From NCBI GenBank assembly GCA_016867395.1, contig VGJS01000017.1:1-64000 (forward strand): a DNA stretch of 64,000 nucleotides, read 5' to 3'. Below the pieces are notes generated by a model. It searched no databases. It worked only from the letters and a program-made list of their open reading frames with translations, and was not told the DNA's origin. Position 1 is the first letter of the stretch. The number at the start of each line of letters is the position of its first letter. Source of the DNA: Candidatus Handelsmanbacteria bacterium (GTDB lineage: Bacteria > Latescibacterota > UBA2968 > UBA8231). Made by a program: the position numbers and the translations under genes. Positions 26,863-34,894 of the stretch are shown piece by piece.

Positions 26863-27760
26863 ACCACTGGTCTGGCAGGGCCGGCTCACCGCCCGCCGCC
26901 GCCTGATGCGCGAGGCCTGGTCCTGCGCCGGGGGCGGCCTGCTCTGGCTCACGCTCTTTCTGGTGCTGCCCTCCCTGCTGGTGGGGGGCATGGCCTTTGC
27001 CGGCCGCGATCCTTACGGCCAGGTGGTGTGGGATTTCACCCTCGAGAACTTCCGCCGCCTGGCCGGCTTTGGGGCCCTGGGCTGGTCGCCGGCCTATTTC
27101 TATATATTGGTCCGCAGCCTCTGGCTGGCCCTGGTGGTCACCTTGTTCTCGGTGGGACTGGCCTACCCGCTGGCCTTCTTCATGGCCGGACTGGGTCCCC
27201 GCCGCCGCGCCCTGGCCCTGGCCCTGGTGGCGATCCCCCTGTGTACCAACCTGATAATCCGCACCTATGCCTGGGAACTGCTGCTCTCGCCCCAACTGCC
27301 CCCGGCGCGCCTGGCTGCCTGGCTGGGCCTGATTGCCCCAGGCGAGGCCCTGTACCCCGGCGCCCTGGGGGTGTACCTCGGCATGATCTCCTACTCCCTG
27401 CCCTTTGCGGTGCTGCCCCTCTACACCAACGTGGAGCGACTGAACTGGTCGCAGGTGGAGGCGGCCCGCGATCTGTACGCCCCCGGCTGGCAGGTCTTTG
27501 CGCGGGTGATCCTGCCCCAGACCCTGCCGGGCCTGAGCGCGGCGGTGGTGCTGACCTTTGTGCCGACCCTGGGCATCTTCGCCATCGCCGACCGTCTGGG
27601 CGGGGCCACCTTCATGCTGGTGGGCAACGCCATCCAGCAGCAGTTCAGCGCCAGCCGCGACTATCCCTTTGGCGCCGCCCTCAGCCTGGTGCTCATCCTC
27701 CTCACCCTGGCCGGCCTCCTGCTCTACCGCCGCCACCAGAGAGAAACGGCGCTGCTGTGA
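26855..27760 (+). CDS. potB: Polyamine ABC importer permease PotB
   Basis: 301 residues with about six membrane segments. The cytosolic EAA loop that docks on PotA is visible as SQVEAARDLYAPGWQVFARVILPQT (in two parts, around residues 200-224). The start ATG overlaps the potA stop, and the TGA overlaps the potC GTG. Inner-membrane half of the transport channel, pairing with PotC. Sequence and order match the PotB type rather than the shorter PotC type. Confidence 0.85.
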   Translation: MDEPLVWQGRLTARRRLMREAWSCAGGGLLWLTLFLVLPSLLVGGMAFAGRDPYGQVVWDFTLENFRRLAGFGALGWSPAYFYILVRSLWLALVVTLFSVGLAYPLAFFMAGLGPRRRALALALVAIPLCTNLIIRTYAWELLLSPQLPPARLAAWLGLIAPGEALYPGALGVYLGMISYSLPFAVLPLYTNVERLNWSQVEAARDLYAPGWQVFARVILPQTLPGLSAAVVLTFVPTLGIFAIADRLGGATFMLVGNAIQQQFSASRDYPFGAALSLVLILLTLAGLLLYRRHQRETALL

Positions 27761-28545
27761 GGGGCAGGCTGCTGGTCCTCGCCGTGGCCCTGGGCCTGGC
27801 CTTGCTCTACCTGCCCCTGCTGGCCGTGGCCCTCTATTCGGTCAATGCCGCCCGCGTCGGCCTGATCTGGCAGGGCTTCGCCCTCGACTGGTACACCCGG
27901 CTCCTGCACCACCCGGCCATCCTCGATGCCGCCCGCAACACCCTGATCCTGGCCCTGCTCTCCACCGCCATCTCCACCCTGCTGGGCACCCTGCTGGCCC
28001 TGGGCCTGGAGCGGTATCCCTGGCCCAGGCGCCCCCGCCGCCTGCTGGAGACCCTGGTCGATCTGCCGGTGGTGACCCCGGACCTGGTCTTTGCCGCGGC
28101 CCTGGTGGTGGCCTTTGCCCTGGTGCGCGGCCTGTGGGCCGGCTTCGAGCTGGGCCTGCCCACCATGATCATCGGCCACGTCACCTTCCAGCTCTCCTTC
28201 GTGGCCCTGGTGGTGCGCAGCCGACTGGCCCTCATCGGGCCCACCCTCAGCGAGGCGGCCCGGGATCTGTACGCCAGCTCGGGCCAGTTGTTCTGGCGGG
28301 TCACCCTGCCCCTGCTCTGGCCGGGCATCGCCGCTGGGGCGCTCTTGGCCTTCACCCTATCGCTGGACGACTTTGCCATCAGCTTCTTCACCGCCGGCCC
28401 CGGCTCCGACACCCTGGCCATCTACATCTACGCCTCCCTGCGCCGCGGCCTCAGCCCCGAGTTGCACGCCCTCTCCACCCTGATTCTCCTCGCCAGCGTT
28501 GCCCTGGTCCTCGGGCTACAGCGCCTGGCGCAGAAAGAGAGTTGA
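27757..28545 (+). CDS. potC: Polyamine ABC importer permease PotC
   Basis: 262 residues, six predicted membrane segments. The EAA loop reads LSEAARDLYASSGQLFWRV, and the PotC-type block SLDDFAISFFTAGPGSDT is present, which is highly characteristic of this family. GTG at 27757 overlaps the potB TGA, giving tight translational coupling. Forms the membrane channel with PotB for spermidine or putrescine import. Confidence 0.88.
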   Translation: MRGRLLVLAVALGLALLYLPLLAVALYSVNAARVGLIWQGFALDWYTRLLHHPAILDAARNTLILALLSTAISTLLGTLLALGLERYPWPRRPRRLLETLVDLPVVTPDLVFAAALVVAFALVRGLWAGFELGLPTMIIGHVTFQLSFVALVVRSRLALIGPTLSEAARDLYASSGQLFWRVTLPLLWPGIAAGALLAFTLSLDDFAISFFTAGPGSDTLAIYIYASLRRGLSPELHALSTLILLASVALVLGLQRLAQKES

Positions 28546-28546
28546 G

Positions 28547-29599
28547 ATGCACCTCCTCTGTCTACTCTGCCTCCTCCTGCTGGCCAGCTGCGGCAAAGCC
28601 CCGGCCCCCCCTCCCGCCGAACTGAACCTCTACATCTGGTCTGAGTACCTCGACCCGCAGATTCCGGCGGACTTCACTGCCAAGACCGGGGTGAAGGTCA
28701 ACGTCTCGATGTACGAATCCTCCGAGGAGATGCTGGCCAAGCTCCAGCACGCCGGCGGCGCGGGCCAGTACGACCTGGCTGTGGTCTCCAACATGCTCGT
28801 GCCCACCTTGGTCCACCTCAAGCTGATCCAGGCCCTGGACCAAGGCCGCATCCCCAACCGCGAGAACCTCGACCCTCTCTTCCTCGACCCGGCCTATGAC
28901 CAGGGCAACCGCCACAGCCTGGCCTACCAGTGGGGCACGGTGGGGCTGCTTTACAACCAGGCCAAACTCCCCGACCTGGAGCCTTCCTGGGCGGTGCTCT
29001 TCGATCCGGCCAGGCAGCGGGGCTCCTTTGTGCTCATCGACGAGATGCGCGATCAGTTGGGGGCGGCACTGCGCTTCCTGGGATACTCGGCTAACACCAC
29101 CGATCCCGGAGAGCTCCGTCGGGCCGGCCAACTGGTGCTGGCGGCCAAGAAAAGCCCCCGTTCGCGGGGCTTCGAGGGCGGGGTGGGAGGCAAGAGCAAG
29201 GTGGTCGCCGGCCTGGCCGACCTGGCCGTGGTGTGGAGCGGGGACGCGCTCAAGGCCATCGAGGAGGACCCCAAGGGCGAGCTGGCTTACGTGGTGCCGC
29301 AGGAGGGCTCCATCGTCTGGGCCGACGCGATGGTGATCCCGGCCCGGGCCCCCAACCCAGGGGCGGCGCACCAGTTCATCAACTACCTGCTCGACGCCCA
29401 GGTGGGAGCGCAGCTTTCGCGCTATACCCGCTACGCCAGTCCCAACCAGGCGGCCCGCCCCCTGCTGCCCAAGGAGGATCTGGAGAATCCCGTGCTCTAC
29501 CCGCCGGCCGAGGTGCGCTCCCACCTGGAGTACCAGCGCGAGGTAGGTGAGGCGGCGCGCCTGTACGACGAGGTATGGACCGAAGTGAAGAGCCGCTGA
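28547..29599 (+). CDS. potD: Polyamine-binding lipoprotein PotD/PotF
   Basis: 350 residues. It starts MHLLCLLCLLLLASC, a lipoprotein signal with Cys15 as the lipidated residue, so it is probably tethered in the periplasm. Mature sequence begins with the PotD-type ELNLYIWSEYLDPQI and continues YDLAVVSNMLVPTL, SLAYQWGTVGLLYN and LADLAVVWSGDALKAI, all typical of polyamine-binding PotD/PotF. ATG is one base after the potC stop. Whether spermidine or putrescine is preferred cannot be told; the putrescine-forming genes at 46797-48751 make a polyamine role consistent. Confidence 0.88.
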   Translation: MHLLCLLCLLLLASCGKAPAPPPAELNLYIWSEYLDPQIPADFTAKTGVKVNVSMYESSEEMLAKLQHAGGAGQYDLAVVSNMLVPTLVHLKLIQALDQGRIPNRENLDPLFLDPAYDQGNRHSLAYQWGTVGLLYNQAKLPDLEPSWAVLFDPARQRGSFVLIDEMRDQLGAALRFLGYSANTTDPGELRRAGQLVLAAKKSPRSRGFEGGVGGKSKVVAGLADLAVVWSGDALKAIEEDPKGELAYVVPQEGSIVWADAMVIPARAPNPGAAHQFINYLLDAQVGAQLSRYTRYASPNQAARPLLPKEDLENPVLYPPAEVRSHLEYQREVGEAARLYDEVWTEVKSR

Positions 29600-29625
29600 A
29601 TCCCCTTAACCGAGGAGCACCAACC

Positions 29626-30576
29626 ATGAGCCTGACCCCTGCCCAGCTCGACCAGTTCCGCCGCGACGGCTACCTCATCGTCCCCGACCTCTTCAGCCCT
29701 GCCGAAATGGACGCGGCCCTCGAAGCCATGGACCAGATCTTCTACGGCAGACCCTTTCCCCAGTGGCGGGACGAACTGGCGGCCGGCCAGCAGGTCAGAA
29801 GCGCCTCCGACGGCTTCACCACCACCCACAACCACAAGGAGGGCCGCTCCCAGTTCCCGGTGGGAGCCCCGGCCCTGGACCGGCTTATCGAGAATCCCCG
29901 GTACCTCGACGCCTTTGAGCAGTGCCTGGGTGCGCCCGCCTCCTACTGCAACGCCCATCTCTTCCTGCGCAGCGGCCCCACCGACAAGCGCCACGCCCCC
30001 AACCTCTGGGAGGGCTACCACATCGACCACCACACCAACTGCCTGCTGCCCCCCTCCGAAAACGGGCTGTACAGCTACGTCAACTGCGGGGTGTACCTGC
30101 ACGACGTGGTGGACGACGGGGCACCGATGCTGGTGATCCCCGGCTCCCACCACCAGGCCGCAGCGGTCTACGCCCGGGCCTTTGCCACCGGCAATGCCGG
30201 GGGCGGCTCGCTCAAGGACCTTCGCCTGGCCACCGAGTTGGCCGCCCCGGTGCCCTCCACCGCCCGGCGGGGCTCGGCCCTCTTCTACTCCTCGTACCTG
30301 ATCCACGCCGCCCAGCCCTTCCGCAACAAGCAGGTGCAGCGGGCCTTCTGGACTCTCTCCATGTGCCGGCAGGACAACGACCGCTGGACCCGCTTCGCCA
30401 ACCCCTTCCTCTACGGCGAGCGCGAGCAGATGATGCCATTCTTCACCCGCACCACCCCGCGGGTACGCGCCCTCTTCGGCTGGCCCCCCGTCGGGCACCC
30501 CTACTACACCACCCAGACCCTGGGTCTGCTGGCCCAGCTCTACCCGGAAATGGACCTGGAGCCGTACCGCCCTTGA
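29626..30576 (+). CDS. Phytanoyl-CoA dioxygenase (PhyH) family protein
   Basis: 316 residues with an opening typical of the family (LTPAQLDQFRRDGYLIVPDLFS). Iron ligands: His-Ile-Asp of GYHIDHHTN and a distal His in SSYLIHAAQPFRNK, with a nearby Arg in VQRAFW for 2-oxoglutarate. The ATG at 29626 has GAGGAG 8 bases upstream. It lies 26 bases after potD on the same strand and could be co-transcribed with the importer; whether its substrate is a polyamine-related compound is speculation. It is convergent with the NhaR-like regulator. Confidence 0.85.
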   Translation: MSLTPAQLDQFRRDGYLIVPDLFSPAEMDAALEAMDQIFYGRPFPQWRDELAAGQQVRSASDGFTTTHNHKEGRSQFPVGAPALDRLIENPRYLDAFEQCLGAPASYCNAHLFLRSGPTDKRHAPNLWEGYHIDHHTNCLLPPSENGLYSYVNCGVYLHDVVDDGAPMLVIPGSHHQAAAVYARAFATGNAGGGSLKDLRLATELAAPVPSTARRGSALFYSSYLIHAAQPFRNKQVQRAFWTLSMCRQDNDRWTRFANPFLYGEREQMMPFFTRTTPRVRALFGWPPVGHPYYTTQTLGLLAQLYPEMDLEPYRP

Positions 30577-30583
30577 GCCCCTC

Positions 30584-31483
30584 TCAACGGAAAATGCGGT
30601 GGTGGGCCGCCTCCGAGATGGCCACCACCGCCGGGTGTTTGACCCGGCGTTCGGCGGAAATGGCGTAGAACCGTTCGCGGATCTGCTCGACCCGGCCCAC
30701 CACCACCACCCCGTATTGCAGGCGCAACTCGCGCTCGATGGCCGCCGGCGCCACGAAGAGCCCGGCGCCGGTCTGTCCGAACACCTTGAGCAGGGCGCTG
30801 TCCTCGAACTCGCCCACCACGTGCGGTCGCAAGCCGTGCTGGTCGAACCACTGCTCGAGTGAGCGGCGCAGGGCGGTGTTGTCGGTGGGCAGCAGCAGGG
30901 GCGCCCCGGTCAGCGAGGCGGGGAAGCGCCGGCGGTAGGTGGCAGCCAGCTTGGGCACGGCAAAGAAACACACCCCGCACTCTCCCAGCAGGTGGCTGAA
31001 GGCGCGGATCCGCATCGCCGGGCTCAACGGGGCGTCGGACAGCACCAGATCGACCCCTTGCACCGCCAGTTCGGCCAGCAGACGGTCTGGTTTGTCCTCG
31101 TGGCAGACCACATGCACCCGTTCGGGCAGGGCCAGCGCCGGCTCCAGCAGGCGGTAGGCGATCAGCTTGGGCACCACGTCGGCGATACCCACCGACAAAC
31201 GCAGGGGCCGGCCCGTGGGCCGGTCCTTGAGGTTGTCCATCAACTCGCGGCCCAGCGAGAAGATCTCGTCCGCATAGCTGTACACCGTGCGCCCCACCTC
31301 GGTCAGCACCAACCCCCGCCCTTGACGAGCGAAGAGTTTTTCCCCCAGGGACTCCTCCAGCGCCCGCAACTGCCCGCTGATGGTGGGCTGGGACAGGTGT
31401 AGCCGCTGGCAGGCCCGCGCCACGCTGCCTTCGCGCGCCACGGTCCAGAAGTAAAGCAGGTGGTGGTAGTTCAGCCACTCCAT
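30584..31483 (-). CDS. LysR-family regulator resembling NhaR
   Basis: 299 residues. The N-terminal winged helix-turn-helix (YHHLLYFWTVAREGSVARAC, then LSQPTISGQLRALEESLGEK) and the C-terminal effector domain (LGECGVCFFAVP, VVGEFEDSALLKVFG, GLFVAPAAIERE) match E. coli NhaR closely in order and wording. NhaR activates Na+/H+ antiporter and osmotic or biofilm genes; no antiporter is adjacent here, so the target is unknown. A T-N11-A inverted repeat (31498-31512) sits immediately upstream in the shared divergent region, as expected for LysR autoregulation. Confidence 0.82.
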   Translation of the reverse strand: MEWLNYHHLLYFWTVAREGSVARACQRLHLSQPTISGQLRALEESLGEKLFARQGRGLVLTEVGRTVYSYADEIFSLGRELMDNLKDRPTGRPLRLSVGIADVVPKLIAYRLLEPALALPERVHVVCHEDKPDRLLAELAVQGVDLVLSDAPLSPAMRIRAFSHLLGECGVCFFAVPKLAATYRRRFPASLTGAPLLLPTDNTALRRSLEQWFDQHGLRPHVVGEFEDSALLKVFGQTGAGLFVAPAAIERELRLQYGVVVVGRVEQIRERFYAISAERRVKHPAVVAISEAAHHRIFR

Positions 31484-31497
31484 GGGTGAAAAAATAC

Positions 31498-31512
31498 ATC
31501 GGTTTTTACGAT
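31498..31512. promoter_or_regulatory. LysR-type operator (ATCG-N7-CGAT)
   Basis: A perfect inverted repeat ATCG at 31498-31501 and CGAT at 31509-31512 gives the classic T-N11-A arrangement, 15 bases upstream of the NhaR-like start codon and about 90 bases before the divergent zinc-ribbon gene. A second looser pair, CGAAA (31522-31526) and TTTCG (31536-31540), lies beside it. Confidence 0.45.
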
Positions 31513-31603
31513 GGATCAAGGCGAAACGATCTATTTTTCGAGTCGTAGGCCGCCGGCTACATTCTCCCATGTCAACACCAGACCCCAAGAGGAGGAAACA
31601 AAG

Positions 31604-31879
31604 GTGGACTGCCCCGTATGCAAGACCGAGTTGAGGATTACCGACCGCCAGGGCATCGAGATCGACCACTGTCCGCAGTGCCGCGGCGTCTGGCTGGACC
31701 GGGGAGAACTGGACAAACTCATCGACCGCACCCTGGGAGCGAGCGGCCCGGCCGCCGAGGGAATGGCAGCCCGGCCCCGGCCGCACCGCCGCGACGACGA
31801 TGACGACGACCGGCGCTACTCCCGTGACCCCAGACACCGGCGCCGCAAATCGCTGCTGGGCGAACTCTTCGACTTCTGA
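31604..31879 (+). CDS. Small TFIIB-type zinc-ribbon protein
   Basis: 91 residues. Begins VDCPVCKTEL, then IDHCPQCRGVWLDRGELDKL, the two C-x2-C knuckles and tail of the zf-TFIIB family. After the ribbon comes a low-complexity charged region with six consecutive Asp and many Arg, ending KSLLGELFDF. GTG at 31604 is chosen because AAGAGGAGG ends 8 bases upstream and the Zn ribbon then starts at residue 3. These small proteins are widespread and uncharacterised. Possibly co-regulated by the neighbouring LysR protein through the shared divergent region. Confidence 0.8.
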   Translation: MDCPVCKTELRITDRQGIEIDHCPQCRGVWLDRGELDKLIDRTLGASGPAAEGMAARPRPHRRDDDDDDRRYSRDPRHRRRKSLLGELFDF

Positions 31880-31893
31880 CAGGAGACCTGGTG

Positions 31894-32058
31894 ATGAGAA
31901 TGGAGGTGCGCGCCAACCAACGCCGCGTGGGCATCACCCTGCGCCACCACCTGCGCCTCTTCTCCACCCACCCGCCGGCCGAGGAGCGCATCGCGCGGTT
32001 GGTAGCCATGTCGCGCGACTTGGACCACCACCGCAAACACTCCCTTTTTGCCGCTTGA
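31894..32058 (+). CDS. Short ORF ending in an M48-peptidase-like tail
   Basis: 54 codons from ATG 31894 (GTG at 31891 also possible), preceded by AGGAGA. Residues 23-35 read RLFSTHPPAEERI, continuing ARLVAM, strikingly like the conserved C-terminal tail of M48/HtpX peptidases. No peptidase body with HExxH lies upstream, where the zinc-ribbon gene sits. It is therefore either a remnant of an htpX-like gene captured after a deletion or a small peptide with chance similarity. It is in the right place to be translated with the upstream gene. Confidence 0.45.
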   Translation: MRMEVRANQRRVGITLRHHLRLFSTHPPAEERIARLVAMSRDLDHHRKHSLFAA

Positions 32059-32133
32059 CCTCCGGTACCGCGGTGCGCTGGGCCAGAACCCGGCCAGGCG
32101 CACCCCTTCCCTTGCAGAGCTGAAAGGAAACTG

Positions 32134-33099
32134 ATGGAAGCGATGAGTGTCTCTCCCTGGGTGTGGCTCGGGTTCACCGCCTTCGTGCTGAGCATGTTGG
32201 CCCTCGACCTGGGGGTCTTCCACCGCAATGCCCACGTGGTCAGCTTCAAGGAGGCCCTCAACTGGAGCCTGGTCTGCGTCGGGCTGGCAGCGGCCTTCAA
32301 CGCCGGCATTTACCACTGGTACGGCGGCGAGAAGGCCCTGGAATTCACCACCGGGTACCTGATCGAGATGGCCCTCTCGGTGGACAACATCTTCGTTTTC
32401 CTGGTGCTCTTCTCTTATTTTGCCGTGCCCCCCGCCCTCCAGCATCGGGTGCTCTTCTGGGGGGTGCTGGGCGCGCTGGTCCTGCGGGCCATCTTCATCG
32501 CCCTGGGTTCGGCCCTGCTGCAGGAATTCCACTGGGTGATCTACCTCTTTGGCGGGCTGCTGGTGCTGACCGGTATCCGCCTGCTGCTGCACCAGAACAG
32601 CGAGATGCACCCGGAGCGCAACCCGCTCTACCGCCTTTTCAAGCGCTACGTGCCCGCCGTGCCCGACTACCGGGGCAGCGCTTTCGTCGTGCGCGAGGGC
32701 GGCCGCTGGCTGGCCACCCCCCTGCTGCTGGTGCTGGTGCTGGTGGAGGGCACCGACCTGGTCTTTGCCATCGACTCGATCCCGGCCATCTTCGCCGTCA
32801 CCAAGGACCCCTTCATCGTCTACACCTCTAACATCTTCGCCATCCTCGGGCTGCGCTCCCTCTTCTTCTTGCTGGCCGGGGTGGTGGAGAAGTTCCATCA
32901 CCTCAAGACCGGTCTGGCCCTGGTGCTGGCCTTCGTGGGCAGCAAGATGATGCTGGTCGATCTCTACAAGATCCCCATCGGGGTCTCGCTCGGAGTGGTT
33001 GTGGCCCTGATCGGCGGCTCCATTGCCCTGTCGCTGTTGCGTCCCAAGGCCACGGAGGGGGCCCCGGTCTCCGAGCGGCGCGCTGCGCAGGGCAGTTGA
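32134..33099 (+). CDS. TerC/Alx family membrane protein
   Basis: 321 residues, seven to nine membrane segments. The family acidic motifs are present: LIEMALSVDNIFVFLVLF and VEGTDLVFAIDSIPAI, plus FAILGLRSLFFLL. Members such as Alx, YkoY and MeeF-type proteins export Mn(II) or respond to tellurite and alkaline stress; Mn handling is the most likely role. No yybP-ykoY-type riboswitch was recognised in the 75 bases upstream. GAAAGGAAA precedes the ATG. The gene stands between the short peptidase-tail ORF and the GH172 gene. Confidence 0.88.
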   Translation: MEAMSVSPWVWLGFTAFVLSMLALDLGVFHRNAHVVSFKEALNWSLVCVGLAAAFNAGIYHWYGGEKALEFTTGYLIEMALSVDNIFVFLVLFSYFAVPPALQHRVLFWGVLGALVLRAIFIALGSALLQEFHWVIYLFGGLLVLTGIRLLLHQNSEMHPERNPLYRLFKRYVPAVPDYRGSAFVVREGGRWLATPLLLVLVLVEGTDLVFAIDSIPAIFAVTKDPFIVYTSNIFAILGLRSLFFLLAGVVEKFHHLKTGLALVLAFVGSKMMLVDLYKIPIGVSLGVVVALIGGSIALSLLRPKATEGAPVSERRAAQGS

Positions 33100-33124
33100 C
33101 ACGGTCACCGGCAGCGGATATCTT
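33096..33124 (+). promoter_or_regulatory. Sigma-70 promoter before the GH172 gene
   Basis: TTGACA at 33096-33101 and TATCTT at 33119-33124 are separated by exactly 17 bases. Transcription would begin about 38 bases before the GTG at 33169. This is the best promoter match in the window. The -35 overlaps the end of the TerC gene. Confidence 0.6.
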
Positions 33125-33168
33125 GCCGGCAGACACGGCCCGGAACGGGTCCGGGCAAAGGAGATGAG

Positions 33169-34233
33169 GTGTTGGAGATCGATCTGGGCAACATCTACAA
33201 AAAGCGGCACGCCGAGTCCCGTTCTCTCTCCGCCGAGAACTTCCGCGGCGAGAAGGGTCAGGGCGGCATGGCCACCGCCGAGACCACCCTGCACCAAGGC
33301 TGCGCCAATTCCGCCCGCGAGCTTGGCCAGACCTGGAAACTCTCGCCCTGCCTGGAGTTGCCGGCCGGGAAAACGGCGGCGATCATGGACAACGAAGGGC
33401 CGGGGGTGATCCGCCATATCTGGATCACCCTCGATCCGAAGTGGTACCGCCACGTGATCGTGCGCATGTACTGGGACGGGGACCAGACCCCCTCGGTGGA
33501 GGCTCCGGTAGGCGACTTCCTCTGCAACGCCTGGAATACCCGCCAGGCCATCCTGGCCCAGCCCATCAACGTCAACCCCAGCGGCGGCATGAACTGCTAC
33601 TTCCCCATGCCCTTCCGCAAACATGCCCGCATCACCGTGGAGAACGACTCCCCCGTCGACCTGCCCCACTTCTTCTACACCATCAACTACACCCTGGAGC
33701 CGGTGGACCCCGATGCCCTCTATTTCCACGCCCAGTGGCGGCGCCGCAACCCCCTCCAGTACGGCACCGACTACCTGATGATCGACGGGGTGAAGGGGCA
33801 GGGCCAGTACGTGGGCACGTTCATGGCCTGGCAGCAGAACAACGCCGGCTGGTGGGGCGAAGGGGAAATCAAGATGTTTTTGGATGGAGACGGACAGTTC
33901 CCCACCATCTGCGGCACCGGCACCGAGGACTACTTCGGTGGGGCCTGGGGCTTTGGCGGCGAGGACTTCTCCGCCCCGTACCTGGGCTTCAGGCAGGCGG
34001 TCAAGAAATCCGGGGAGGTGGGGGCGCGCATGACCCTGTACCGCTTCCACCTCTGCGACCCGGTCTTCTTCAAGCAGGACCTGCGGGTGACCATGCAGGC
34101 CATCGGCTGGCGCTCCGAGGGGCGGTACCTGCCCCTGCAGGATGATATCGCCGCGGTGGTCTACTGGTACCAGACCCTGCCCCATGCACCTTTTCCGCCC
34201 CTGCCGGGGCGGAACGAGCGGGAGATCATCTGA
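33169..34233 (+). CDS. DUF2961 (GH172-like) glycoside hydrolase
   Basis: 354 residues without a signal peptide. Jelly-roll protein of the DUF2961 family; characterised members (GH172) act on difructose dianhydride I or alpha-fructofuranosides or arabinofuranosides. Visible hallmarks: NEGPGVIRHIWIT near residue 66, VGDFLCNAWN, and the active-site block ICGTGTEDYFGGAWG at about residue 245, whose Glu is a candidate catalytic residue. GTG at 33169 follows AAAGGAGATGAG. Its TGA overlaps the ATG of a PhyH gene (TGATG), implying joint expression. Confidence 0.85.
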   Translation: MLEIDLGNIYKKRHAESRSLSAENFRGEKGQGGMATAETTLHQGCANSARELGQTWKLSPCLELPAGKTAAIMDNEGPGVIRHIWITLDPKWYRHVIVRMYWDGDQTPSVEAPVGDFLCNAWNTRQAILAQPINVNPSGGMNCYFPMPFRKHARITVENDSPVDLPHFFYTINYTLEPVDPDALYFHAQWRRRNPLQYGTDYLMIDGVKGQGQYVGTFMAWQQNNAGWWGEGEIKMFLDGDGQFPTICGTGTEDYFGGAWGFGGEDFSAPYLGFRQAVKKSGEVGARMTLYRFHLCDPVFFKQDLRVTMQAIGWRSEGRYLPLQDDIAAVVYWYQTLPHAPFPPLPGRNEREII

Positions 34234-34868
34234 TGGAACTGACCCCGTAGCAACGCCACTGGCGACGCTATTTCGACGACTTTGGCTTCCTCTGGCTCCC
34301 AGGCCTCTTCGCTGCCGAGGTCAGCTGGATCTCCCAGGAATTCGAACTCGTCCTGCAGGCCCAGGGCAGCACCCACGACGGCACCAAACGCACCGGCGCC
34401 CACTCGCCCTTCGAGCACAGCGAACGCCTGGGCACTTTGCTCAAAGACCCCCGGCTGGTGGCCGCGCTGTATGCCGTGCTCGGCGACGACTACGAGTACC
34501 TGGGCGGGGCGGGGGAATTGTACAGCGGGGACGGGATGTGGCACCCGGACCCGGCGCTGCTGGAGTTCCGGCAGGCCAAGTTCGCCATGTACCTGGACCC
34601 ACTGACCCCGGCGACCGGCGCCCTCCGGGTGGTCCCTGCTTCCCATCTGCAAGGATGGAAAGGCAACCTGGACCCCCAGGCCCTGTGGGGCATCTCCAAC
34701 TACGAGGTGCCCTGCACCTCCTTCGACAACAAACCGGGGGACGCGATCATCTTCAATCTCTACACCTTGCACAACTCCGTGGGCGGCGGGCACCGTCGGC
34801 GCATGCTCAATGCGTTGTTCAGGTCGCGGGTCATCCCCGGCCAGGCGGGGATAGGGGGAAAAACTAGC
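34233..34868 (+). pseudogene. PhyH dioxygenase with an amber codon at position 6
   Basis: The start ATG overlaps the GH172 stop. The protein begins MELTP, then TAG (34248-34250), then QRHWRRYFDDFGFLWLPGLF, a perfect family N-terminus in the same frame. All downstream features remain: His-Pro-Asp of WHPDPA, VVPASHLQGW, distal His in LYTLHNSV and the Arg cluster after it. The homologue at 29626 starts MSLTPAQLDQF, so the stop replaces a Gln or Glu codon by one substitution. The frame stays open past 34868 into the opposite gene, so the true C-terminal end is uncertain and may also be frameshifted. Reinitiation at TTG 34437 would lose the N-terminal region. Confidence 0.7.
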
Positions 34869-34894
34869 CCCCAACGGCAACTCGGGCTGGCTGT

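Noticed and set aside
29626-30576. PhyH gene as a true member of the polyamine import operon
   Set aside because: The 26-base spacing allows co-transcription, but no known link between PhyH enzymes and polyamine import supports a functional claim.
32059-32133. yybP-ykoY Mn(II) riboswitch before TerC
   Set aside because: Only 75 bases are available, and the conserved loop sequences of that riboswitch are not seen.
31816-34185. A 789-codon minus-strand open frame opposite TerC and GH172
   Set aside because: Antisense to TerC and DUF2961 genes that carry diagnostic motifs; no domain seen.
4695-34250. Stop-codon reassignment as an explanation for in-frame TAA and TAG codons
   Set aside because: Many intact neighbours end properly in TAG (1025, 3639) and TAA (11541, 60955), and several lesions are frameshifts or deletions rather than stops. 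Local decay or errors explain the data better.
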